Shown: piece by piece, positions 1-5,529 of the stretch
How positions within the stretch are numbered: the stretch's first letter is position 1
Layout: the number at the start of each line of letters is the position of its first letter
DNA from: an uncultured Clostridia bacterium
GTDB taxonomy: Bacteria; Bacillota; Clostridia; Oscillospirales; CAG-272
Direction: 5' to 3'
Length of the DNA: 7,966 bases
Assembly: GCA_945485605.1 (NCBI GenBank)
Contig: CALYSG010000082.1
Coordinates: 1 to 7,966, forward strand
Notes under the pieces: generated by a model
What the model was told of the DNA's origin: nothing
Seen by the model: only the letters and a program-made list of their open reading frames with translations
The model's database searches: none
Translations under genes and position numbers: made by a program

Positions 1-25
1 CCCCCTGAAAGGGCTTTTTTATTTT
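1..25 (+). terminator. Probable intrinsic terminator, cut by the window edge
   Basis: A short stem CCCT (3-6) with AGGG (10-13) around a GAA loop is followed by C and then TTTTTTATTTT (15-25). This is the form of a rho-independent terminator for a plus-strand gene to the left of the window. It sits just past the stop codon of the minus-strand flavin reductase, so it may end both convergent transcripts. The visible stem is only 4 bp and the left side is cut off, so this is moderate evidence. Confidence 0.4.
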
Positions 26-31
26 GAAATA

Positions 32-538
32 TTAACGATTTTTGATAAAACACCTTTCTATCTCACAGATATAGAAGGTGTGAAAATCCTCGGCGGGATA
101 GTTTTTTAACATCGACATATCGATGAAGTTTGCCTTTTTTATTTCATCGGAGTAGAGCTTACGACCTATGACCGTAAGCCGCGCCGAGTCGAAAACAGGT
201 ACTCCGTATGCCATAGAGTAGGTCAGCCCCGCTTTTTCAAGCTTGTCACCATTTCTGCCGCTTTCCTTTCCGCAGAAGGTGAGAGCCTTGCGGTATTCTT
301 CGCCGAAGAACGAGAAGCTGAGCCTTTCGTTCTCTTTTGCCAGCCCGAAGGTATACCTTTGCGGGCGGATAAAGCAGATGCAGACCGGTCTGTTCCATAG
401 GAAGCCGAGCGCCCCCCAGCTCGCCGTCATGGCGTTTGCGTTGCCGTGTTTTTTGTCGGCGGTGCCGATCAGCATCCAGTCCTTGCCGATCAGGTCTATC
501 GCGTCCGATGCCTCCGAAGGTGTGATCTCTCTGAACAT
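32..538 (-). CDS. Flavin reductase family protein (FMN-binding split barrel)
   Basis: This 168-residue protein resembles the flavin reductase-like split-barrel family, which binds FMN and moves electrons from NAD(P)H to flavin or acts as a small FMN protein. The family pattern is visible: a strand near residues 21-27 (WMLIGTA), the N-A-M-T-A-S-W segment at 35-41 that normally contacts FMN phosphate, the RPQRYTF segment at 58-64 followed by a conserved strand (LSFSFF, 73-78), and the G-x-x-S-G-R-N-x-D-K-L region at 90-100. The length is normal for a single-domain member, with no signal peptide or membrane segment, so it should be cytosolic. The start at ATG 538 is preceded by AAGGGGG about 12 bases upstream and by a good promoter. 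It is transcribed in the same direction as the MATE gene, but its own promoter suggests separate control. The physiological substrate cannot be read from the sequence. Confidence 0.86.
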   Translation of the reverse strand: MFREITPSEASDAIDLIGKDWMLIGTADKKHGNANAMTASWGALGFLWNRPVCICFIRPQRYTFGLAKENERLSFSFFGEEYRKALTFCGKESGRNGDKLEKAGLTYSMAYGVPVFDSARLTVIGRKLYSDEIKKANFIDMSMLKNYPAEDFHTFYICEIERCFIKNR

Positions 539-562
539 ATCCGTAAATTACCCCCTTATACT

Positions 563-591
563 ATTTTATCACATATAAGTATTTTATTCAA
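563..591 (-). promoter_or_regulatory. Promoter of the flavin reductase gene
   Basis: On the minus strand TTGAAT (591-586) and TAAAAT (568-563) are separated by exactly 17 bp. A TG one base upstream of the -10 box makes it an extended -10 promoter. The start point would fall near 556, giving a leader of about 18 bases that is nearly all ribosome binding site (GGGGG at 555-551). Confidence 0.65.
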
Positions 592-653
592 GTACATTCG
601 CGAAAGTTTCACACCGTCGGAAATAATATTTAAACTGACCTTTTATGCCCGAG

Positions 654-2150
654 TCATTTTTCCGCTTCCGGATATTTCATCTTAAGGATATACTTAACGG
701 CGGGGATCATCAGCACGGCGGAGGCGAGGAGCCACGCTCCCGGATCTCCGAAGCAGACCGCCGCGAAGGAAGCGAGCGATGCCGAGGCGTCAGTCGGCCC
801 TCCGTTTATCAGAGGCGGCAGGAAGGCACAGATCAGCACCCTTGAGATAAGCTCGGCGATCCCGGCGAAAAAGACATATCCGACCCGAGTTATTCCCTGC
901 ACGGCGCTCCGTATGACTATAAGGAACCCGAGGATAATATAAAGGCTTATATCGATGTACAGATATGTATTCCCGTACATTATAGAGGTTGCCGAGACCT
1001 TGTCGGCGCTGAGAAAGATATACTGATACGCGCCGCCTATTGAGAGGAGCATTCCCGTCGACAGGCAGAAGGCGTACATTATCACCATTATTATGAGCGA
1101 CTGAAGGGTGCCCTTCCTTATACGGCGGAAGTCTCGCCTGCCGTAGTTCTGTGCATTGAAGCCGAGTATCCCCGACGCCAGCCCGCTGTAAAACGACATG
1201 AGGAAGTTCACTATCTTGTTAGCCGAGTTGTACCCGTTCTGTGCGGGCGTTCCGGCGACCATTACGCCGCTTTCCGTGATGTCAAAGCGGACGACGCCAC
1301 CCTGCATAACGATAAGACCTATGGCAAGGATCGAGAACTGTATCCCGAGCGGAAGTCCCTGCTTAAGGTGTGCGAGAAGGTCCCCTATGCCGACGCTCCA
1401 GTCCTCGCGCCGTATACGAAGGTCGGGGTAGCGGATCATCGTGTATACAAAGCAGGCTGCCATGCTTATGAGCTGTGCGAGGACCGTAGCTCTCGCCGCG
1501 CCTGCGGGTCCCATCGAGAAGGGAACGAGGAAGAGAAAATCAAGCCCTATGTTAAGCGTCGTCGAGAAAATGAGGAATACGAGCGTCGTGACAGAATCCC
1601 CGACCGCACGAAGGATCCCGCAGATGAAGTTGTATCCCATCTGCGCTACGATGCCCGTGAATATCACGAAGCAGTAGGCGTAGGCTGAGTTGTAGACCTC
1701 CTTGTTTGCCGGAGTGACATTCAGAAATCCGAGGAGCTGAGGCAAAAAGACCAGCGCTAAAACAGTGAGAAGAACCGAAATTGCGAGCGACAGGTAGATC
1801 TGTGCCGCGAAGGAACGCCTTACCCCCTGCTTGTCACCGGCACCGACACATTTTGCCGTAAGGACAGAGAAGCCCGCCGTGCATCCGAAGGCGAACTGCA
1901 AAAAGAAGAAGGTCAGAGCCGAGGTGTCGCTGACGCCGGCGACCTGCTCTGCGGGAAGGACCTGACCGCAGATAACGGCGTCGGTCAGGACATAGAACTG
2001 CTGAAGCAGGTAAGAGAGAACTATGGGCATTGAATAACGAAGGATCACGCGCCAAGGCTTTCCTTCGGTGAGGTCAATGGGCTTTGAAAGGCGGTAAAGC
2101 AGCGCAAGTGCGCCCTTTTTTCCTTTTTGGGTTCGGGTTTTCGAGGACAT
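654..2150 (-). CDS. MATE family efflux transporter
   Basis: This is an integral membrane exporter of the multidrug and toxin extrusion (MATE) family, which pumps cationic drugs or metabolites out in exchange for sodium or protons. There are about twelve hydrophobic segments in two MatE halves. The first half opens with the family-typical stretch W-R-V-I-L-R-Y-S-M-P-I-V-L-S-Y-L-L-Q-Q-F-Y followed by TDAVICG, and the second half holds the P-A-Q-N-G-Y-N-S-A-N-K-I segment and the late G-D-P-G-A-W motif. The start chosen here (ATG 2150, 498 residues) has GGAGGAAG 8-11 bases upstream and lies about 28 bases from the predicted transcription start. A GTG at 2168 would add six residues but has no ribosome binding site. 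The protein is some 40 residues longer than a typical MATE, from a basic N-terminal tail (TRTQKGKKG), extra residues between the halves and a longer loop before G-D-P-G-A-W. The substrate is unknown. No clear terminator follows the stop. Confidence 0.95.
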   Translation of the reverse strand: MSSKTRTQKGKKGALALLYRLSKPIDLTEGKPWRVILRYSMPIVLSYLLQQFYVLTDAVICGQVLPAEQVAGVSDTSALTFFFLQFAFGCTAGFSVLTAKCVGAGDKQGVRRSFAAQIYLSLAISVLLTVLALVFLPQLLGFLNVTPANKEVYNSAYAYCFVIFTGIVAQMGYNFICGILRAVGDSVTTLVFLIFSTTLNIGLDFLFLVPFSMGPAGAARATVLAQLISMAACFVYTMIRYPDLRIRREDWSVGIGDLLAHLKQGLPLGIQFSILAIGLIVMQGGVVRFDITESGVMVAGTPAQNGYNSANKIVNFLMSFYSGLASGILGFNAQNYGRRDFRRIRKGTLQSLIIMVIMYAFCLSTGMLLSIGGAYQYIFLSADKVSATSIMYGNTYLYIDISLYIILGFLIVIRSAVQGITRVGYVFFAGIAELISRVLICAFLPPLINGGPTDASASLASFAAVCFGDPGAWLLASAVLMIPAVKYILKMKYPEAEK

Positions 2151-2161
2151 ATGCAGGTCTT

Positions 2162-2166
2162 CCTCC
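2162..2166 (-). promoter_or_regulatory. Ribosome binding site that decides the MATE start
   Basis: On the minus strand GGAGG lies 11 bases before ATG 2150 (AGGAAG lies closer). The alternative GTG at 2168 would overlap this site and has only pyrimidine-rich sequence upstream, so ATG 2150 is the better start. Confidence 0.6.
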
Positions 2167-2185
2167 ACATGAGAGATCGGCGGTA

Positions 2186-2214
2186 ATTATACCACTTCGC
2201 GCTCGGTTTGTCAA
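2186..2214 (-). promoter_or_regulatory. Perfect consensus promoter of the MATE gene
   Basis: On the minus strand TTGACA (2214-2209) and TATAAT (2191-2186) are 17 bp apart, a full match to the housekeeping sigma consensus, with an extended -10 (TGG just before TATAAT). The predicted start point is near 2179, about 28 bases before ATG 2150. No operator-like palindrome is visible beside it, so strong constitutive expression is plausible. Confidence 0.85.
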
Positions 2215-2297
2215 TAAATCGCGCACGCCCGCAGACTGAAAAAGCCCCTTTGCGCGTTTCCTTCTGAAATTTTTGTCAAAAAAATATCATTTGGCTA

Positions 2298-2326
2298 TTG
2301 ACAAGGCAGGCCGGACGTGGTATAAT
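2298..2326 (+). promoter_or_regulatory. Perfect consensus promoter of the nifS-nifU-rrf2 operon
   Basis: TTGACA (2298-2303) and TATAAT (2321-2326) are separated by 17 bp, with TGG directly before the -10 box. An A/T-rich stretch at 2268-2292, including a run of seven A, sits just upstream and could act as an UP element. The predicted start point is near 2333, inside the inverted repeat at 2327-2343. Such a strong promoter overlapped by a palindrome suggests repression. Confidence 0.88.
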
Positions 2327-2343
2327 CCTACCGAAAAGGTAGG
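2327..2343 (+). promoter_or_regulatory. Candidate Rrf2/IscR operator at the nifS transcription start
   Basis: A perfect inverted repeat, CCTACC (2327-2332) and GGTAGG (2338-2343) around GAAAA, abuts the -10 box and covers the predicted start point. Its position is ideal for blocking RNA polymerase. Clostridial IscR-like Rrf2 regulators are, as I recall, associated with CTAC/GTAG half-sites, and the last gene of this operon encodes such a regulator, so autorepression is the simplest reading. The right arm also serves as the apparent ribosome binding site for nifS. The assignment to this regulator is inference. Confidence 0.62.
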
Positions 2344-2351
2344 TAAATGCT

Positions 2352-3551
2352 ATGGAAACTGTTAAAATGATCTACGCCGACAACGCCGCGACGACAAAGA
2401 TGAGTCGCCGCGCGATAGAGGCGATGTTGCCTTATATGGCTGATAACTTCGCGAACCCGTCGAGCCTTCATTCGGCAGGTCAGCGGGCAAAAGACGCTCT
2501 TGAGGCCTCACGCGAGACAATCGCCGACTGCATCGGTGCTTCGCCGAAGGAGATATACTTTACATCGGGCGGAAGCGAGGCGGATAATCAGGCGCTTCTA
2601 TCCGCGGCGGCGATCGGCGCGAAAAAGGGCAAAAAGCACATAATCTCTACGGCTTTTGAGCATCACGCGGTGATCCATACGCTCGAAAAGCTCGAAAAGC
2701 AGGGCTTTGAGGTCGAGCTTCTCGACGTTCATTCCCATGGAAATATAAGCGCGGAACAGGTTGCCGCGGCGATAAGGGAGGACACCTGTCTTGTCAGCAT
2801 AATGTACGCGAACAACGAGATCGGATCGGTGCTCCCGATAGCCGATATCGGAAGGGTCTGCCGCGAGCGCGGGGTGATATTTCACACCGACGCGGTGCAG
2901 GCGGCGGGGCATCTGAAGATAAACGTCGCAGAAGAGAAGATAGATATGCTTTCGCTCTCGGCACACAAATTTCACGGGCCGAAGGGCATCGGCGTGCTGT
3001 ATTGCCGCCGCGGGATCCCGCTGACGAACCTTATAGAGGGAGGAGCGCAGGAGAGAGGCAAGCGTGCCGGCACCGAAAACCTTCCCGCGATCGCGGGAAT
3101 GGCTGCGGCACTCTCCGACGCCTGCGATAACCTTGAAAAGAACGCCGCGAAGGTCTCGGCTCTCCGCGACCGGCTGATCGTGGGACTTTCGAAAATACCG
3201 CACTCGGCGCTCAACGGCGATCCGGTCAACCGTCTGCCGGGGAACGTGAGCTTCTGCTTTGAGGGGATAGAGGGCGAGAGCCTTCTGCTACTTCTCGACG
3301 AGGTCGGGATCGAGGCGTCGTCGGGTTCGGCGTGCACCTCCGGCTCGCTCGATCCGAGCCATGTACTGCTTGCGATAGGCAGACCGCACGAGGTCGCTCA
3401 CGGCTCGCTCAGGCTCTCGCTCAGTGAGGAAAACACCGATGAAGATGTCGATGTAATGCTTCGCGAGATACCGCGCGTGATAGAATACCTTCGCGGAATG
3501 TCTCCGCTCTGGCAAGACAAGCTGGTCGGAAAAAAGGAATTTGTACTTTGA
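2352..3551 (+). CDS. nifS: Cysteine desulfurase, NifS/IscS type
   Basis: This PLP-dependent enzyme takes sulfur from L-cysteine, leaves alanine, and passes the persulfide to the scaffold encoded next door. It is a group I enzyme. It shows the N-terminal YADNAATT motif (8-15), SGGSEADN (72-79), the cofactor-stacking His104 in E-H-H-A-V, the PLP-binding Lys206 in S-A-H-K-F-H-G-P-K-G, the R-A-G-T-E-N motif (238-243), and the persulfide Cys328 in S-S-G-S-A-C-T-S-G, with the extended loop typical of IscS/NifS. The length of 399 is normal for the family. The C-terminal tail (S-P-L-W near 384-387 and onward) is the region that binds the scaffold in relatives. Two starts are possible. ATG 2352 has AAGGTAGG at 2336-2343, 8 bases away, and is preferred. 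ATG 2367 would give the common M-I-Y-x-D-N beginning but has only a weak GGAAA. It is the first gene of the nifS-nifU-rrf2 operon, 15 bases before nifU. Confidence 0.97.
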   Translation: METVKMIYADNAATTKMSRRAIEAMLPYMADNFANPSSLHSAGQRAKDALEASRETIADCIGASPKEIYFTSGGSEADNQALLSAAAIGAKKGKKHIISTAFEHHAVIHTLEKLEKQGFEVELLDVHSHGNISAEQVAAAIREDTCLVSIMYANNEIGSVLPIADIGRVCRERGVIFHTDAVQAAGHLKINVAEEKIDMLSLSAHKFHGPKGIGVLYCRRGIPLTNLIEGGAQERGKRAGTENLPAIAGMAAALSDACDNLEKNAAKVSALRDRLIVGLSKIPHSALNGDPVNRLPGNVSFCFEGIEGESLLLLLDEVGIEASSGSACTSGSLDPSHVLLAIGRPHEVAHGSLRLSLSEENTDEDVDVMLREIPRVIEYLRGMSPLWQDKLVGKKEFVL

Positions 3552-3566
3552 AAGGGGAAGGATAAA

Positions 3567-4001
3567 ATGGCACTTTACAGCGAAAAAGTAATGGATCATT
3601 TCAAAAATCCGAGAAACGTGGGAGTTATCGAGAACGCCGACGGCGTCGGCGAGGTCGGGAATGCGAAATGCGGTGATATCATGAGGATCTACCTCAAGAT
3701 AGATAACGGTATAATCACCGATGTGAAGTTCGAGACCTTCGGTTGCGGCTCGGCGATCGCGTCAAGCTCGATGGCTACCGAAATGATAAAGGGGAAGCCT
3801 GTTTCGGAGGCGCTTAAGCTCTCGAATAAGGCGGTAGCGGAGGCTCTCGACGGGCTTCCCGCGTACAAGATGCACTGTTCGGTCCTCGCCGAGGAGGCGA
3901 TCAAGTCGGCGGTGAAGGACTACTACGATAAAAACGGCATAGCATACGATCCGTGTGAGCTTTCGTGCGGCGAGACCTGTTGCCCGCACTGCAATGGCTG
4001 A
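3567..4001 (+). CDS. nifU: Iron-sulfur cluster assembly scaffold, NifU/IscU-like
   Basis: This is the scaffold on which [2Fe-2S] clusters are built from iron and the sulfur delivered by NifS. The 144-residue protein has the conserved ligands of the IscU fold: Cys35 in G-N-A-K-C-G-D with Asp37, Cys60 in F-G-C-G-S-A-I, and His103-Cys104 in K-M-H-C-S-V-L-A-E-E-A-I. The N-terminal M-D-H-F-K-N-P-R-N is diagnostic. Having Asp at 37 and no zinc-retaining insert, it is IscU/NifU-like rather than SufU-like. It is a single domain, lacking the ferredoxin and Nfu domains of nitrogen-fixation NifU. Unusually, the tail past residue 128 carries five more cysteines (130, 134, 138, 139, 142). The start at ATG 3567 follows GGGGAAGG with ideal spacing, and the downstream regulator begins 11 bases after the stop. 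Confidence 0.96.
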   Translation: MALYSEKVMDHFKNPRNVGVIENADGVGEVGNAKCGDIMRIYLKIDNGIITDVKFETFGCGSAIASSSMATEMIKGKPVSEALKLSNKAVAEALDGLPAYKMHCSVLAEEAIKSAVKDYYDKNGIAYDPCELSCGETCCPHCNG

Positions 4002-4012
4002 GGTGATACTGT

Positions 4013-4417
4013 ATGATCGTATCGACAAGGGGCAGGTACGCCCTTCGCGTACTGCTTGACCTTTGCAGCGGCGATCCCGATGCCTTCGTACCTATGAAGG
4101 AGATCGCAAAGAGAGAGGGGATCTCTGTCAAATATATGGAGCAGATCATGCCCGTACTCGTGAAAAACGGGCTGGTCGAGGCTGTGCACGGAAAGGGCGG
4201 AGGCTACCGCCTCGGCGTAAAGCCCTCGGAATGTCGTGTGGGGGATGTCCTTCGTCTGACGGAAGGCGACCTTGCGCCGGTTGCCTGCCTTTCCTGCGGT
4301 GCCGAGCCGTGCAAGAGATACGCCGATTGCAAAACCATAGGTATGTGGAGCGAATTCAACAGGATCACGAACGAATATTTCGACGGGATCACCCTTTCCG
4401 ATCTTAATAAAGGCTGA
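4013..4417 (+). CDS. iscR: Rrf2 family transcriptional regulator, IscR-like
   Basis: This 134-residue DNA-binding protein of the Rrf2 family probably senses iron-sulfur cluster status and controls this operon. It begins with S-T-R-G-R-Y-A-L-R-V-L-L-D-L (4-17), followed by the winged helix: E-I-A-K-R-E-G-I-S-V-K-Y-M-E-Q-I (30-45) is the recognition region and the wing contains G-K-G-G-G-Y-R-L (60-67). The cluster-binding region has cysteines at 92, 95, 100 and 106. E. coli IscR uses Cys92, Cys98, Cys104 and His107, so the spacing differs and there is no His at the usual place. The start at ATG 4013 follows GAGGTGAT, which overlaps the nifU stop codon and suggests coupled translation. Placement of the regulator last in the operon, behind a promoter with a palindromic operator, points to negative feedback. 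A CymR-type cysteine regulator is a less likely alternative, since those usually lack the cysteine cluster. Confidence 0.92.
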   Translation: MIVSTRGRYALRVLLDLCSGDPDAFVPMKEIAKREGISVKYMEQIMPVLVKNGLVEAVHGKGGGYRLGVKPSECRVGDVLRLTEGDLAPVACLSCGAEPCKRYADCKTIGMWSEFNRITNEYFDGITLSDLNKG

Positions 4418-4459
4418 CAGTCAGTGACTTCAGCAAAAACTCGCATATCATTCATCGAA

Positions 4460-4476
4460 GGGTGAAGCCGTCACCC
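4460..4476 (+). other. Hairpin 1 in the iscR-aroF intergenic region
   Basis: A perfect 6-bp inverted repeat GGGTGA / TCACCC surrounds the loop AGCCG. No run of T follows, so it is not a standard intrinsic terminator. It is the first of three hairpins packed within 96 bases. Confidence 0.45.
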
Positions 4477-4486
4477 GGTAAATATT

Positions 4487-4500
4487 CCGAGGTATTTCGG
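4487..4500 (+). other. Hairpin 2 in the iscR-aroF intergenic region
   Basis: CCGAG and TTCGG can pair (four Watson-Crick pairs plus one G-U) around the tetraloop GTAT. It is weak alone and is listed because it lies between two stronger perfect hairpins. Confidence 0.3.
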
Positions 4501-4530
4501 ATCGCATTGCCGGTTTGGTTGAATTGACCG

Positions 4531-4555
4531 TTGGGGAGGACAAAATCCTCCCCAA
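4531..4555 (+). terminator. Very strong 10-bp hairpin after iscR, with no U-tract
   Basis: TTGGGGAGGA (4531-4540) and TCCTCCCCAA (4546-4555) form a perfect 10-bp stem with loop CAAAA. Its position between two operons and its stability fit a transcription end, but neither side has the T-run of a canonical terminator; the nearest TTTTT is 18 bases downstream at 4573-4577. It may be a U-tract-less terminator or a 3' end stabiliser for the nifS-nifU-iscR transcript. Its function is not established by the sequence. Confidence 0.5.
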
Positions 4556-4653
4556 TGTGCATTCAGGAGCATTTTTAAGTATAGTTGCATTTATCCGAAC
4601 ACAAACGACCGAAAAAAGCGAAAGCAGAACTTCACATAGGTTGTTCCCGGGGC

Positions 4654-4682
4654 TTGCAAAAAAGCATAGGATGTGGTATCAT
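4654..4682 (+). promoter_or_regulatory. Promoter of the aroF-aroB-phosphoesterase operon
   Basis: TTGCAA (4654-4659) and TATCAT (4677-4682) are separated by 17 bp, with TGG immediately before the -10 box. The predicted start point is near 4689, giving a 28-base leader. No T-box, leader peptide or riboswitch fits in such a short leader, so any control would have to be at the promoter. Confidence 0.65.
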
Positions 4683-4716
4683 AATTATGTATGTTTATCC
4701 GGAGGCGTTTTGATAG

Positions 4717-5529
4717 ATGGAAGAGCTGAAATATTCGGGCAGGCGCGAAGGCGTCGGGACTCTGCCCGTAAGGATAGGAAATATCGAGGTAGGACGGGAC
4801 TTTTTGCTTGCGGCGGGGCCGTGCAGTGTCGAATCGGAGGAAGAGATACTCTCGACGGCGAATGCCGTCGCTGCGGCGGGGGCTAATTACCTTCGCGGGG
4901 GAGTATTTAAGCCGAGGACTTCTCCGTATTCCTTCCGCGGACTTGGGCTTGAGGGACTCTCGATGATGAGGCGCGCCGCCGATTCGGTAGGTCTGCCCTT
5001 CGGTACGGAGGTCCTTGATCCGCGGGATATTGAGACTGTCTCCGAATACGCTGACGCGATCCACATCGGCGCGAGAAATATGCAGAACTTCCCGCTCCTT
5101 ATCGAGGCGGGAAGGCAAAATAAGCCCGTTATCCTGAAAAGAGGTCTGTGCGCCACGCTCTCAGAGTGGCTCCTTGCCGCCGAATATATTATGAATGAAG
5201 GAAACATGCGTGTCATCCTTTGCGAGAGGGGTGTCCGAGGTGTCGATGAATTCACGCGTAATACGCTCGACCTTGCGGCGGTTCCGATGCTGCACGAGCT
5301 ATCCTGCCTGCCCGTGATCGTCGATCCCTCACACGGAACGGGAAGGGCATCGCTCGTCGCGCCCATGTCTCTTTCTGCGGTTGCCGCGGGATGCGACGGA
5401 CTGCTGATAGAGGTCCACCCGGACCCGCCTCATGCTATGAGCGACGTCTCACAGCAGCTTAACTTCAGCGAGTTTTCGGCTCTCGCGGAGAAGATCCGCC
5501 GTGCCGAGGAGTTCAGGAGGTCGCTGTGA
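4717..5529 (+). CDS. aroF: 3-deoxy-7-phosphoheptulonate (DAHP) synthase, type I-beta
   Basis: This enzyme condenses phosphoenolpyruvate and erythrose 4-phosphate to DAHP, the committed step of aromatic amino acid synthesis. The 270-residue protein is the bare (beta/alpha)8 catalytic barrel of the I-beta/KDO8PS class. Visible motifs are A-A-G-P-C-S-V-E (32-39), L-R-G-G-V-F-K-P-R-T-S-P (59-70), I-G-A-R-N-M-Q-N-F (117-125), L-K-R-G (140-143), C-E-R-G-V-R (169-174), T-R-N-T-L-D (180-185), D-P-S-H-G-T-G-R (203-210) and E-V-H-P-D-P (232-237). The metal ligands expected by spacing from the Thermotoga enzyme are all present: Cys36, His206, Glu232 and Asp243. There is no N-terminal ferredoxin-like or chorismate mutase regulatory domain, so feedback inhibition by that route is not expected. 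The start ATG 4717 directly follows an in-frame TAG and has GGAGG 11 bases upstream. The stop overlaps the aroB start by 4 bases. Confidence 0.95.
   Translation: MEELKYSGRREGVGTLPVRIGNIEVGRDFLLAAGPCSVESEEEILSTANAVAAAGANYLRGGVFKPRTSPYSFRGLGLEGLSMMRRAADSVGLPFGTEVLDPRDIETVSEYADAIHIGARNMQNFPLLIEAGRQNKPVILKRGLCATLSEWLLAAEYIMNEGNMRVILCERGVRGVDEFTRNTLDLAAVPMLHELSCLPVIVDPSHGTGRASLVAPMSLSAVAAGCDGLLIEVHPDPPHAMSDVSQQLNFSEFSALAEKIRRAEEFRRSL
5515..5520 (+). promoter_or_regulatory. AGGAGG ribosome binding site that fixes the aroB GTG start
   Basis: A perfect AGGAGG lies 5 bases before GTG 5526, inside the last codons of aroF. It supports the non-ATG start and, with the GTGA overlap, translational coupling of the two shikimate enzymes. 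Confidence 0.8.

Noticed and set aside
2598..3203. 201-codon minus-strand frame inside nifS
   Set aside because: It is fully contained in a confident cysteine desulfurase gene and is basic and low in family-like motifs, as expected for an antisense shadow in GC-rich DNA.
4689..4716. T-box or other riboswitch ahead of aroF
   Set aside because: The predicted leader is only about 28 bases and the upstream hairpins lie before the promoter, so they would not be in the aro transcript.
4515..4886. 123-codon plus-strand frame across the iscR-aroF gap
   Set aside because: It overlaps the 10-bp hairpin, the aro promoter and the start of aroF in another frame, and has no plausible ribosome binding site.
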